From: an uncultured Lachnospiraceae bacterium
GTDB taxonomy: Bacteria; Bacillota; Clostridia; Lachnospirales; Lachnospiraceae
Length of the DNA stretch: 22,750 bases
Reading direction: 5' to 3'
Assembly (NCBI GenBank): GCA_910585255.1
Contig: CAJUEI010000036.1
Span: 1 to 22,750 of the forward strand
Shown: one piece after another, positions 6,474 to 15,492 of the stretch
Position numbering within the stretch: position 1 is the stretch's first letter
Layout of the letters: every line of letters begins with the position of its first letter
The notes under the pieces: generated by a model
What the model was told of the DNA's origin: nothing
Database searches by the model: none
Seen by the model: the letters and a program-made list of their open reading frames with translations, nothing else
Position numbers and translations under genes: made by a program

Positions 6474-8777
6474 ATGGCAGAGGAGATTATACAGGTGGAA
6501 CAGGTTTCCATGCGGTTTCGTATGGCAAATGACCGAATTGTTAGTTTAAAGGAATATGTGATTGCTTTCTTAAAAAGAAAATTGAAGTATCGGGATTTTT
6601 GGGTATTTCAGGATATTAGTTTTCAAGTGAACAAGGGAGAGGTAGTGGGGATTATTGGAAAAAATGGAGCAGGGAAAAGTACGCTTTTAAAGATTATTGC
6701 CGGAGTATTAACGCCGACAAAAGGTAAGGTAACGCTGCAGGGAAAAGTGGTTCCTATGTTGGAATTAGGATCGGGGTTTGATGTGGAGTTAAGCGGGAGA
6801 GAAAATATTTTTTTAAATGGATCGATTTTAGGATATGGCAGGGAATTTTTGGAGGAGAAGTATCAGGAAATCTTAGAATTTTCGGAGTTAGAAGAGTTTA
6901 TAGAGATGCCGATCCGCAATTATTCTTCCGGGATGCTGATGCGGCTGGCGTTTTCCATTGCAACAATTGTAAAGCCGGAGATTCTAATTGTAGATGAGAT
7001 TTTAGCGGTAGGAGATGAAGCATTTCAGAGGAAATCTAAGCGGAAGATGTTGGAGCTGATGAGCGGGGGGACTACGGTATTATTTGTTTCTCATAGTATT
7101 GATCAGATTCGGGAAATGTGTCAGCGGGTGATCTGGTTAGAGCACGGAACCATCAATATGATTGGAGAGGCAAAAAAGGTCTGTGATGCCTATCAGGAGT
7201 TTATGAATCCGGCAGTCAGTTTAAAAGAGCAGGTGCAGGAGAGAAGACAGCACAGCGATGCAGAAAAGTATTATATGGATGTTTTATTGATCTATGGGGA
7301 GTTGGGAGAGGATTATGAGTGGAGGGTACACAATCAAAAAGAACAGCTTTTAGCAGGAAATATGCCTGCAGCAGAAATAGAGTATCAGGATTTTACAGAA
7401 CAATATATGGCAAATTATCGGGTGTTTTTCTTTATCGGATGTGCGGATACAAAGCGGTTAAGAGAACAGCTAAAGGGGTTAAAGCAGCATCGGAAGACGG
7501 TATTGTTTGATTGTAGGGGACTAGAGGAGTGGAGAAGCAATACGATTTTTTTAGCGGCGAAGGAAGAGATTGACGGGATTGTAGCTGCAACAGAGGCAGC
7601 AGCAGAGGAGGCGAAACGGGAAGGGTTTTTGGTTTATTGGAATCGGGATGTCTGTTCGGATCGGGTGGAACAGCTTTCGGAATGGGCGGTCTATGACCGA
7701 GATGTGCTGCCGGGATTGGATGTCAGTCAGATGTCGGGAGATATGGAGGTGGTCAATTATTATCGGGCTGTAAAAAAGAAGGAGGAGCGGGGAAACGGAA
7801 TCGGGAGGATTGGATGTTTTGATCGGAATATAGAGAGGGTGAATCAGTTACTGCAGGTGCTACTGTCAGATAAGAAACAAGAGGTATTTATTCGGGCAGA
7901 TTGGAAAGAGAACAGTGTGATAGAACAAGGGGAAAGGATTCGATACTTGGAAAGTACGGAACCGGAGATGCTGCCTAGAATGTATGCCGATATGGATTTG
8001 ATTCTGGCGGTTATCGATACAGACAGAGACAGAAGAGAGGTTTATCAACAGCAGATCTATGCAGGTTTGGTAAAAACACCGCTGTTTATCTGGGACAGAA
8101 CAGGGGAAGAAAAAGCGGATAGAGAAGGCGTGATTTTGGCAGAAACGGCAGAAGAATTTTATCAGATCGTTAAACAGCAGCATCAGGATTCGAATCGGGT
8201 AAAACAGATAGTGGAGAGGATGTGGAAGCAGGTAAAGGAAGAGGCAACAGCAATTCAGACAGGGTGGAAGTTTCGTGCTTGGATACAGCAGCAGGAGAAA
8301 CCACAGGTAGTTTTTTTAATGAATCATAAATTGGAAGAAGAAAAACAGCAGCAGATTTTTCTTTGTGCGAAGCAGTGTAAAGAGAGGGGGATGGATGTAC
8401 TTTTGCTTTGGAGAGAAAAAGGCAGTGAATGGGTGCAGGAGGAACAGAGCGGTATCTTATCTTTGGTTCGAGCAGAGGTCTATATCTATGGGGCAATGGA
8501 TCGAGTGGTGGCTGCCTCATGGGAGGAATGTGAGTTTTTACAGTCTTATCGGAATATACGAAAATGTTTTTTCTTACAGCAGGAGGAGCAAATGGAGGAA
8601 TATGCCTGCGGGGATTACAACAGATTTCGAATGATGCAGACCTATGAACCATGTATGGAATGGACTCTTTTGGCAAAGGAGCCATTTATTAAGCAGTATG
8701 CAGATATGTTGGAGAAACAGAGGATTTTAGTAAGATGTATTTCCAGTGATGCAAAGGATTGGTACCAAGAATTTTGA
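6474..8777 (+). CDS. wzt: polysaccharide ABC exporter ATPase (Wzt-type) fused to a decayed glycosyltransferase domain
   Basis: 767 residues. Residues 1-245 are a full Wzt/TagH nucleotide-binding domain: Walker A GKNGAGKST (62-70), signature YSSGMLMRL (150-158), Walker B ILIVDE (170-175) and H-loop H207. After a charged linker (about 246-263), residues 264-767 align with residues 54-643 of the next gene's product. Shared blocks include KYYMDVL, QLLAGN, KTVLFD and LSEWA-YDRD. In the copy here the DLDD motif has become DCRG (346-349), the FNEAKSENKWVEAA block is lost (around 515-530), and the C-terminal donor-binding half with its E-x7-E is missing. It is therefore unlikely to be catalytic. Family knowledge: many Wzt proteins carry a C-terminal glycan-binding domain; this one may replace it. 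TTG 8759 of the neighbour's frame overlaps its end. Confidence 0.88.
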   Translation: MAEEIIQVEQVSMRFRMANDRIVSLKEYVIAFLKRKLKYRDFWVFQDISFQVNKGEVVGIIGKNGAGKSTLLKIIAGVLTPTKGKVTLQGKVVPMLELGSGFDVELSGRENIFLNGSILGYGREFLEEKYQEILEFSELEEFIEMPIRNYSSGMLMRLAFSIATIVKPEILIVDEILAVGDEAFQRKSKRKMLELMSGGTTVLFVSHSIDQIREMCQRVIWLEHGTINMIGEAKKVCDAYQEFMNPAVSLKEQVQERRQHSDAEKYYMDVLLIYGELGEDYEWRVHNQKEQLLAGNMPAAEIEYQDFTEQYMANYRVFFFIGCADTKRLREQLKGLKQHRKTVLFDCRGLEEWRSNTIFLAAKEEIDGIVAATEAAAEEAKREGFLVYWNRDVCSDRVEQLSEWAVYDRDVLPGLDVSQMSGDMEVVNYYRAVKKKEERGNGIGRIGCFDRNIERVNQLLQVLLSDKKQEVFIRADWKENSVIEQGERIRYLESTEPEMLPRMYADMDLILAVIDTDRDRREVYQQQIYAGLVKTPLFIWDRTGEEKADREGVILAETAEEFYQIVKQQHQDSNRVKQIVERMWKQVKEEATAIQTGWKFRAWIQQQEKPQVVFLMNHKLEEEKQQQIFLCAKQCKERGMDVLLLWREKGSEWVQEEQSGILSLVRAEVYIYGAMDRVVAASWEECEFLQSYRNIRKCFFLQQEEQMEEYACGDYNRFRMMQTYEPCMEWTLLAKEPFIKQYADMLEKQRILVRCISSDAKDWYQEF

Positions 8778-8803
8778 TAAAAGTAGAAAGGGATAGCCAG
8801 AGA

Positions 8804-11104
8804 ATGGAAAAAATACAGGTATTAGCAGAAAAATCAATCCGGGCTTTCCGGGTAGGGGGAATCAAAGAGTTTTTTCGAAGAGTACAGTTTTATTTTAGAA
8901 GAAAGCGTGATTTAAAAAGAGAAAGCAAAATTCAGGTGGAAAATTGTGAAAATCCGGCAGGAAAATATTATATGGATGTTCTTTTTATTAATGGCTGTTA
9001 TCTGCCGCATCCGTCCCGCTATCGGGTAACTCACCAAAGAGAGCAGCTTTTGGCGGGGAATCTGACCAGTAATGAAGTATTTTATACTGATTTAAAATTG
9101 GAATTAGTTCGAAATTATCGGGTCTTTATATTTTATCGGTGTCCTTATACCGAAACAGTGGGGAAATTTATTCAGCTTGCAAAAAAATATCATAAAACGG
9201 TGCTGTTTGATCTGGATGATTTAGTAATTGACCGGAAGTATACGGATTTAGTGCCTTATGTTAGAGAAATGGAGAAAAAGGATAAAAAGGTATATGATGA
9301 GGGCGTGATGTTAATAAGAAAAACGTTGTGCCTTTGTGACGGTGCTATTACAACTACAGAGCGGATGGCTGAGGAGTTAAAGCACTATGTTTCGGAGGTC
9401 TATATAAATCGGAATGTGGTGTCGGATCGAATGTTACAGTTATCAGAATGGGCATCTTATGATAGAGATATTCTTCCATATAAAAAGAAAGGGGAAATAA
9501 AAGGGAAAGAGGAATGGAAAATATATAAAAAAGCATGCAAGAAAAAGAAAGAAAGAGAAAAGGGAGGAATTCGATTAGGATATTTTAGCGGAAGTATTAC
9601 ACATAATGATGATTTTTATTTGATATTGCCAATTATTAAAAGAGTAATGGGACAATATAAAGATTTGGAATTATGGATAATAGGAGAATTAGATATTCCA
9701 GAACAGCTACAATGTTATAAGGAAAGAATTATCAGTCATGCATTTGTAGATTGGACAGAATTACCACGATTAATTGCATCTGTTGACATTAATCTTGCTC
9801 CATTAGAACAGACTATTTTTAATGAAGCAAAATCGGAAAATAAATGGGTAGAAGCCGCATTAGTAAAAGTTCCTACTATAGCGAGTAAACTAGGGGCATT
9901 TAAGAAAATGATTCAGTCTGGTATAACTGGAGTTTTATGCGAGACTGAGAAAGAATGGGAAGAGGAACTGACGTCTTTAATTGAAAAAAAGGTTTATCGA
10001 GAAAAAATAGGAAAAAATGCATATGAATATGTAAAGAAACATTGTGTTTCTATCTATACTGCTTATGGAATTACAAACTATATAAAGAAAAAAATGAATC
10101 CTAATATTATATTTGTACTTCCTACTTTACAGATAAGCGGAGGTTTTCTTGTAGTATTGAAGCATTGTGAATTGTTAAAACAGTTTGGTTTGGATGTTAC
10201 AATTTTTAATGATGGATATGAAAAAAATCTTTATGTAAAAACAGATTATGATTTGATTCCTGTTATATCAAGAAAAGAAATAGGAATTTATGGAAGTATT
10301 GATAAAGCAGTGGCAACACTATATAGTACAGTAGAATTTTTAACTTTATATCCTAATATAAAGGAAAGATTTTATTTTGTTCAAAATTTCGAAACAGATT
10401 TTTATCAGGCGGGAGAATATCTGCGTTTTCGAGCGAATCAGACCTATTTTTCATGTGTGACGATGAGATATATTACCATTTCTAGGTGGTGTCAAAAATG
10501 GTTAAAAGAACAATATGGAAAAGAGACATTTTATGCACCAAATGGAATCGAGATAACTAGATTTCAGCCTAAAAAGCGTAAGATGGATGGAAAAATTCGC
10601 ATTATTGTAGAAGGAAATAGCGAAGATTATTATAAAAATGTAGATGAAAGTTTTAAAATTATAAATATGTTAGAAAAAGAAAAATATGAGGTTTGGTATA
10701 TGTCTTATCAAGGAAAGCCAAAAGATTGGTATAGAATAGATAAATTTTTACATAAGGTTCCCAATAAAGAAGTTGCAAAGATTTATAGGCAATGCGATAT
10801 TTTAATAAAATCTAGTATTTTGGAAAGTTTTTCCTATCCGCCATTAGAAATGATGGCAACAGGAGGATTTGTTGTAGTGGCTCCTAATGAGGGAAATATA
10901 GAATACTTAAAAGATGGTGTAAATTGTTTATTTTATAAACATGAAGATTTACAGACAGCGGTGGATGCGATTAATCGGATTTTGACTGATTCTGCACTTA
11001 GAAAACGGTTATATGAAAACGGAATAGAGACGGCAAAAAAGAGGGATTGGAATAGGATAAAAGGAGATATTGAAAGATTATATAAAGGAGTGATAGAAGA
11101 GTGA
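8804..11104 (+). CDS. tandem glycosyltransferase with WsaF-like C-terminal half
   Basis: 766 residues from ATG 8804. A TTG start at 8759 would overlap the ATPase gene and lacks a good RBS, whereas AAAGGG (8787-8792) serves 8804. Two GT-B units: residues 54-425 with DLDD (136-139) and a FNEAKSENKWVEAAL block (339-353), then residues 434-766 with IIFVLPTLQISGGF (435-448), APNGIEITRF (578-587) and E674-x7-E682. The second unit resembles WsaF-type rhamnosyltransferases and RgpF-like enzymes. It would build or extend the exported glycan. A Lys/Glu-rich linker (about 227-254) joins the parts of unit one, and base composition shifts from G+C-rich to AT-rich near it. Close paralogue of the C-terminal 500 residues of the preceding ATPase. 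Donor sugar unknown; rhamnose is only a family-based guess. Confidence 0.85.
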   Translation: MEKIQVLAEKSIRAFRVGGIKEFFRRVQFYFRRKRDLKRESKIQVENCENPAGKYYMDVLFINGCYLPHPSRYRVTHQREQLLAGNLTSNEVFYTDLKLELVRNYRVFIFYRCPYTETVGKFIQLAKKYHKTVLFDLDDLVIDRKYTDLVPYVREMEKKDKKVYDEGVMLIRKTLCLCDGAITTTERMAEELKHYVSEVYINRNVVSDRMLQLSEWASYDRDILPYKKKGEIKGKEEWKIYKKACKKKKEREKGGIRLGYFSGSITHNDDFYLILPIIKRVMGQYKDLELWIIGELDIPEQLQCYKERIISHAFVDWTELPRLIASVDINLAPLEQTIFNEAKSENKWVEAALVKVPTIASKLGAFKKMIQSGITGVLCETEKEWEEELTSLIEKKVYREKIGKNAYEYVKKHCVSIYTAYGITNYIKKKMNPNIIFVLPTLQISGGFLVVLKHCELLKQFGLDVTIFNDGYEKNLYVKTDYDLIPVISRKEIGIYGSIDKAVATLYSTVEFLTLYPNIKERFYFVQNFETDFYQAGEYLRFRANQTYFSCVTMRYITISRWCQKWLKEQYGKETFYAPNGIEITRFQPKKRKMDGKIRIIVEGNSEDYYKNVDESFKIINMLEKEKYEVWYMSYQGKPKDWYRIDKFLHKVPNKEVAKIYRQCDILIKSSILESFSYPPLEMMATGGFVVVAPNEGNIEYLKDGVNCLFYKHEDLQTAVDAINRILTDSALRKRLYENGIETAKKRDWNRIKGDIERLYKGVIEE

Positions 11105-11123
11105 TTCTATTAGAAGAGAAAAG

Positions 11124-12344
11124 ATGAAAACAAAAAACGATCCATTTTTAGAATGGGGATTTAGTGTCATTATGATTTTACTGTTCTGTTTGGTACTTGG
11201 AAATATAGGTTCTGGATTTTATGGTTTTATAGTAAAGGGAAGTGAAAATCCAGATGATTTTATTATGCGGTATCGAGAGAGTAAATATTTATCTCAGTTA
11301 ATCAATCCATTTGATGTAATTAATGGAGTAAGAGAGGTAAATTCGGAAATAGGATTTTTATGGGATGTAGCTGGATATACGCCGTGGGGAATGGTATATG
11401 GAATAATTTTAAATTTTATTTTTCTTCCTGAAAAGTATGCCAGATATCTATTTTTTGTATGTTATATTATGGTGATGCTGATTACGCTATTTGTTAGTTA
11501 TAATATAGTGCGAAAAGTATATTCAAAAAGAACAAGCCAATTAATTGTATTAATTATTTTAGCAAATCCAGGCTGGAGTACCGGATTGTCATGGCTTAAT
11601 GTTGGAGCAGTTTTGGGAATAGGAATTGTATTAGGAATTTTATTATTAGATCGTTTTCCGATTGCTGCCGGAATCTTAATAGGATTGGCAGCAGCAAAGC
11701 CACAGTTAGCTGCTCCGTTTTTTCTGGGACTCCTTTTAAAAAAACAATGGAAGGCATTGATAAGTGCAGTTATTGTTCCGCTGATTGGATGGGGAATGGC
11801 TGTAATACTGACCAAGACAGATCCTTTTTTTATGCTGTATCAATTTCAAGTAATTACAGAAAAATTTAGTGGAATGTTAGGAAATTGGATTACAAGTTTA
11901 AGCAGTTATTATGAGGTGAATTTTAATCATCCCATCTTACAGCTGATTGGAACAATAAGCTGTATTGTTTTTGCAGTATGGATCTGGAATAAAATGAAAA
12001 AAAACGGAGTGGATGATAATTTAAGTTTCTTTTCTGTCTCTGCGGTATTAAGTGGAATGTGGATGTATTCTCAAACACATGATAGGACAGTTTTAACATT
12101 AGTAATTCTTTGTCTATGCTTAAAAATGAGAAGCTTTTTACAAATTCATAGGAATTATCTGATTTTGATAGGAGTTTTTCTTTTTTCTTGTATTGCAGAT
12201 ACAGGACGTTTAGCGAGGATACAATCGTTTTGGATTTCAACGGGAAGTGCTCCTTCTGTTGTTTATGAATTGTTAAAAAATATTGTTTGGATTATGATTT
12301 TATTGTTTTTGGCTTATTGGAAAGGAGAGACAGTCGAGCAATAG
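11124..12344 (+). CDS. GT87-like multispanning glycosyltransferase
   Basis: 406 residues with about ten predicted membrane helices, beginning at 13-33. The first outer loop contains PDDFIMRYRE (43-52), an acidic pair in the place where GT-C enzymes keep catalytic acids. The region 155-200 (NVGAVLGIGIVL, AAGILIGLAAAKPQL) fits the conserved core of GT87 (DUF2029) enzymes, including the helix-ending K-P. Family knowledge: GT-C enzymes take sugars from polyprenyl-phosphate donors on the outer face of the membrane. A polyprenyl-phosphate-type GT2 two genes downstream could supply the donor. Start ATG 11124 is preceded by AGAAGAG. The membrane topology is solid; the GT87 assignment is moderately sure. 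Confidence 0.65.
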   Translation: MKTKNDPFLEWGFSVIMILLFCLVLGNIGSGFYGFIVKGSENPDDFIMRYRESKYLSQLINPFDVINGVREVNSEIGFLWDVAGYTPWGMVYGIILNFIFLPEKYARYLFFVCYIMVMLITLFVSYNIVRKVYSKRTSQLIVLIILANPGWSTGLSWLNVGAVLGIGIVLGILLLDRFPIAAGILIGLAAAKPQLAAPFFLGLLLKKQWKALISAVIVPLIGWGMAVILTKTDPFFMLYQFQVITEKFSGMLGNWITSLSSYYEVNFNHPILQLIGTISCIVFAVWIWNKMKKNGVDDNLSFFSVSAVLSGMWMYSQTHDRTVLTLVILCLCLKMRSFLQIHRNYLILIGVFLFSCIADTGRLARIQSFWISTGSAPSVVYELLKNIVWIMILLFLAYWKGETVEQ

Positions 12345-12397
12345 AGAAAAAGAAAGAGGAAGGATAACAGATTGATTTTAAAATAGGAGAAAATAAA

Positions 12398-13543
12398 ATG
12401 ATATACGATAAAATAATTATTGGTGCAGGACTATATGGTCTTTATTCAGCATTATTTTGTGTAAAGAGAGGGGAAAAGGTGTTGGTGCTAGAGTATGATT
12501 CTGCTCCGTTTCAGCGTGCAACCTATATTAATCAAGCAAGAGTACATATGGGATATCATTATCCTCGTTCCTATTCTACAGCAATAAAATCAGCGGGATA
12601 TTTTGAACGGTTTTTAAAGGATTATGGGTTTTGTATTCATCATAAGTTTGAACAAATTTATGCCACTTCCCGTATATTTTCATGGACAAATGCAGAACAG
12701 TTTCGGAAATTTTGTTCCGCTGCCAATATTCGGTGTGATGAGGTATCAGCAGGACAGTATTTTAATCAGGAAATGTGTGACGGTGCATTTTTAACAGAAG
12801 AATATACCTATGATGCACAGATATTAAAACAATATTTTTTAGAACAATTAAGTTTATATCATAATGTAACGATACGTTACGGAGCTAATCTAACCAATAT
12901 AGAAAAGAATGATTCCAGATATAAAATAACACTGTCGGATGGTTTATCTGTACAGACAGAATTTATTTTAAATGCAACTTATGCTGCAGCAAATCAAATA
13001 ATTAGCAGATGCAGAGAAATGGATCAGGAACAGTTTGGAATTAAATATGAATTATGCGAAATTATCTTATGTGAGGTTAATCAGCCGCTGCAAAAGATAG
13101 GAATTACGGTAATGGATGGTCCTTTCTTTTCAATTATGCCATTTGGGAAAACAGGATTTCATTCTCTGACGTCTGTTACATTTACTCCACATATGACAAG
13201 TTATGAAAAAGTACCAACTTTTACTTGTCAGGCAAGGTCAAATGGATTTTGTTCAAAGGATCAGTTGGGAAATTGTAATAACTGTATTGCGAAACCAGAA
13301 ACAGCATGGAGTTATATGTCAAATTTAGCACAAAAGTATTTAAAAGAAAACTATCGTTTTACTTATCATAGTTCTTTATTTTCAATGAAACCAATTTTAA
13401 AGGCATCCGAAATAGATGATTCTAGACCAACTGTAATAAAGGTACATAGTACCTCTCCTACTTTTGTAAGTGTTTTATCCGGTAAAATTAATACCGTTTA
13501 CGATTTGGATGAGATACTATTGAATGGAGGAAAAGAAGAATGA
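12398..13543 (+). CDS. FAD-dependent oxidoreductase (DAO-like)
   Basis: 381 residues. N-terminal dinucleotide fold with G9-x-G11-x2-G14 and an acidic strand end (E32), the standard FAD-binding pattern of the DAO family. HMGYHYPRS (50-58) probably lies near the flavin. Cysteines C277, C285, C293 and C296 form a C-x7-C-x7-C-x2-C cluster that could bind zinc or an iron-sulphur centre. Strong RBS AGGAGA at 12385-12390. The gene overlaps the following GT2 by 4 bases, so they are translationally coupled. Such oxidases appear in surface-polysaccharide clusters and probably oxidise a sugar intermediate, but the substrate cannot be read. No signal peptide; cytoplasmic. Confidence 0.78.
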   Translation: MIYDKIIIGAGLYGLYSALFCVKRGEKVLVLEYDSAPFQRATYINQARVHMGYHYPRSYSTAIKSAGYFERFLKDYGFCIHHKFEQIYATSRIFSWTNAEQFRKFCSAANIRCDEVSAGQYFNQEMCDGAFLTEEYTYDAQILKQYFLEQLSLYHNVTIRYGANLTNIEKNDSRYKITLSDGLSVQTEFILNATYAAANQIISRCREMDQEQFGIKYELCEIILCEVNQPLQKIGITVMDGPFFSIMPFGKTGFHSLTSVTFTPHMTSYEKVPTFTCQARSNGFCSKDQLGNCNNCIAKPETAWSYMSNLAQKYLKENYRFTYHSSLFSMKPILKASEIDDSRPTVIKVHSTSPTFVSVLSGKINTVYDLDEILLNGGKEE

Positions 13544-14484
13544 AATTAGAAAAAACAAAGGAAAAAAATTTTATATCGGCAGTTATTTATATTCATAATG
13601 ATCAGGAAAAAATTTCTGTGTTTGCTATGGAACTTTATCGGATATTAAAAGAAAAATTTTTGAAATTTGAAATGATTTTTGTAGATGATGCCAGTACAGA
13701 TCAATCGGCAGAAATAATTCGAACTACAACAAAACAGTTTGAAGGGTGTGCTGTCAGCATTTTATCTATGAGTTATCATCAGGGAGTGGAACTGTCGATG
13801 AATGCGGGGGTAGATTTATCGATTGGAGATTTTGTATATGAATTTGATTCTATTTTAAAAGATTATCAGACAGAACTAATCGAGGAATTATATCAAGTAT
13901 CATTAGAAGGATATGATATTGTATGTGCATCTCCTCAAAACGGACAATCGATTGGTTCGAAATTATTTTATCAGATTTTCAATCGATTTGCCCATATGGA
14001 ATATATGCTGCAGACCGAGCGGTTTCGAATTTTATCAAGAAGGGCAATTAATCGAGTAAATTCTATGAGCAAAACGATTCCCTACCGAAAGGCAGTCTAT
14101 GCAAATTGTGGACTGCACTTAAAAAATATTCGTTATAAAAATGAAAAGGCAGAGAAGAAAAAGGAAAAAAAAGACGGAAGAGAGAAAAGGGAATTGGCAT
14201 TAAATTCTTTATTATTGTTTACAGATATTGTATATCGAATTACCAGCGTAATGACAATGGCAATGATGGGAATTACCTTTATTATGGCAGTTTATGCAAT
14301 GACAGTATTTTTAACCGGAAAACCAATCGAAGGATGGACAACATTGGTATTATTTGTATCTGTTAGTTTTTTTGGTTTATTTGCAATTTTAACTATGATA
14401 GTAAAATATCAGGCAGTGATATTAGATTTAAACTTTAAGAAAAAAACGTATACTTTTGATGGAATTGAAAAGATATCAAAATGA
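13540..14484 (+). CDS. GT2 glycosyltransferase with two C-terminal TM helices (polyprenyl-phosphate type)
   Basis: 314 residues. GT-A domain with IFVDDASTDQS (46-56), then GVELSMNAGVDLSIGDFV (82-99). Two helices at about 235-258 and 267-290 give the architecture of GtrB/ArnC/DPM1-like enzymes, which load a sugar onto undecaprenyl phosphate. The GT-A to membrane link is a highly charged Lys-rich stretch (200-218). The usual D-x-D of the catalytic loop reads E101-F-D103, and the QDPPE signature that normally follows is SILKDYQTE here, so it is a divergent member that may have altered metal use. It would feed the membrane GT-C enzymes of this locus. Coupled to the oxidoreductase gene by ATGA. 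Confidence 0.8.
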   Translation: MKLEKTKEKNFISAVIYIHNDQEKISVFAMELYRILKEKFLKFEMIFVDDASTDQSAEIIRTTTKQFEGCAVSILSMSYHQGVELSMNAGVDLSIGDFVYEFDSILKDYQTELIEELYQVSLEGYDIVCASPQNGQSIGSKLFYQIFNRFAHMEYMLQTERFRILSRRAINRVNSMSKTIPYRKAVYANCGLHLKNIRYKNEKAEKKKEKKDGREKRELALNSLLLFTDIVYRITSVMTMAMMGITFIMAVYAMTVFLTGKPIEGWTTLVLFVSVSFFGLFAILTMIVKYQAVILDLNFKKKTYTFDGIEKISK

Positions 14485-14517
14485 AAAGAAATCCCAAAAA
14501 ATTAAAATTAAAAAATG

Positions 14518-14525
14518 TTAGGAGG
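14518..14525 (+). promoter_or_regulatory. strong Shine-Dalgarno that decides a GTG start
   Basis: TTAGGAGG lies 7 bases before GTG 14533, which is ideal spacing. An in-frame ATG exists at 14515, but it lies before this site, so a longer reading would place the RBS inside the coding sequence. The epimerase fold's first strand (YLVGSTGFVG) also starts right after the GTG. Confidence 0.85.
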
Positions 14526-14532
14526 AAAAAAC

Positions 14533-15492
14533 GTGGACTATTTGGTAGGAAGTACCGGATTTGTAGGGACAAATTTAAGGGCGGCACATCAATTTGATGG
14601 AATGTTTCATTCTACAGATATCGAACAGGCATTTGGGAACAGACCAGATTTATTGGTTTATGCAGGAGTACCAGCAGAGATGTTTTTAGCAAATGAAAAT
14701 CCCGAAAAAGATTTAGAAATAATAGAAAAAGCGATGGAAGCAATTTTAAAAATTCAAGCAAAACAGGTAGTACTTATTTCAACGATTGCGGTTTATAAAA
14801 TGGCAGATGGGGTAGATGAAAGAACAGAAATAGAAGAAAAGGGATTATCTTCATATGGAAAAAACCGTTTTCTGCTAGAACAATGGGTAGAAGAGAGAAT
14901 CGAACATTCTTGTATTATACGCTTACCAGCACTTTATGGAATTTCTTTGAAAAAGAATTTTATCTATGATTTTATTCATAGGATTCCGCCTATGTTAAGT
15001 AAGGAAAAATATTTGGAATTATCAGGGAAAGAAAAGAAGATTTGTGATCTTTATATTTTACAGGAAAACGGCTTTTATCGTTGTTGTGCAACAGAAAGAA
15101 AAGAAAAAATTTTATTAAGGGAATTTTTTGAAAAAGTTGGATTTTCTGCTCTTTCTTTTACAGATAGTCGAGGATGGTATCAATATTATCATTTAAAAGA
15201 ACTTTGGGGACACATTCAAAAAGCATTAAAATATGAAATTACAAAAATAAATTTAGCAGTAGAACCAATAAAAATACAAGAATTATATCAAGAACTTACA
15301 GGAGAAGTATTTGAAAATTTACTTAACAAACCTGTACCCCATTATAATTTTAAGACGGAATATGCAGAAATGTTTGGTGGAACAAATGGTTATATTTATC
15401 CAAAAGAAACTGTATTAAAAGAGATAAAAAAGTATATAAAAACAGAGTGGAGAAAGGAATGGGGAGAAGAGTATGCATCTGTCAATTTCTAA
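14533..15492 (+). CDS. NAD-dependent epimerase/dehydratase (extended SDR)
   Basis: 319 residues from GTG 14533. Rossmann motif G6-x2-G9-x2-G12 at the very N-terminus, LISTIAVYK (81-89) contributing the catalytic Ser/Thr, and Y108GKNR112, the Tyr-x3-Lys motif with Arg in the Lys position, as in several sugar SDRs of this subtype. It would interconvert or reduce a nucleotide-linked or lipid-linked sugar. The C-terminal half is Lys/Glu-rich with no recognised domain boundary. It overlaps the next gene by 20 bases in a different frame, so the two are co-expressed. The exact reaction is not deducible; the nearby FAD oxidase suggests a shared oxidised-sugar pathway (inference). Confidence 0.8.
   Translation: MDYLVGSTGFVGTNLRAAHQFDGMFHSTDIEQAFGNRPDLLVYAGVPAEMFLANENPEKDLEIIEKAMEAILKIQAKQVVLISTIAVYKMADGVDERTEIEEKGLSSYGKNRFLLEQWVEERIEHSCIIRLPALYGISLKKNFIYDFIHRIPPMLSKEKYLELSGKEKKICDLYILQENGFYRCCATERKEKILLREFFEKVGFSALSFTDSRGWYQYYHLKELWGHIQKALKYEITKINLAVEPIKIQELYQELTGEVFENLLNKPVPHYNFKTEYAEMFGGTNGYIYPKETVLKEIKKYIKTEWRKEWGEEYASVNF

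Noticed and set aside
1996..7040. Six-G runs at 1996-2001, 3954-3959 and 7035-7040 as further switch sites
   Set aside because: They lie in the G-rich part of the window where short G runs are common in coding sequence, all frames around them are intact, and six is short for slippage.
8759..8803. TTG start for the tandem glycosyltransferase
   Set aside because: It overlaps the ATPase gene, has no RBS, and ATG 8804 has one at acceptable distance.
14153..14164. 12-base match to the candidate guide (bases 1465-1476) inside the GT2 gene
   Set aside because: It falls in a Lys-rich, A/G-only coding stretch where such matches are expected by chance, and not at a promoter. It is not evidence of a target.
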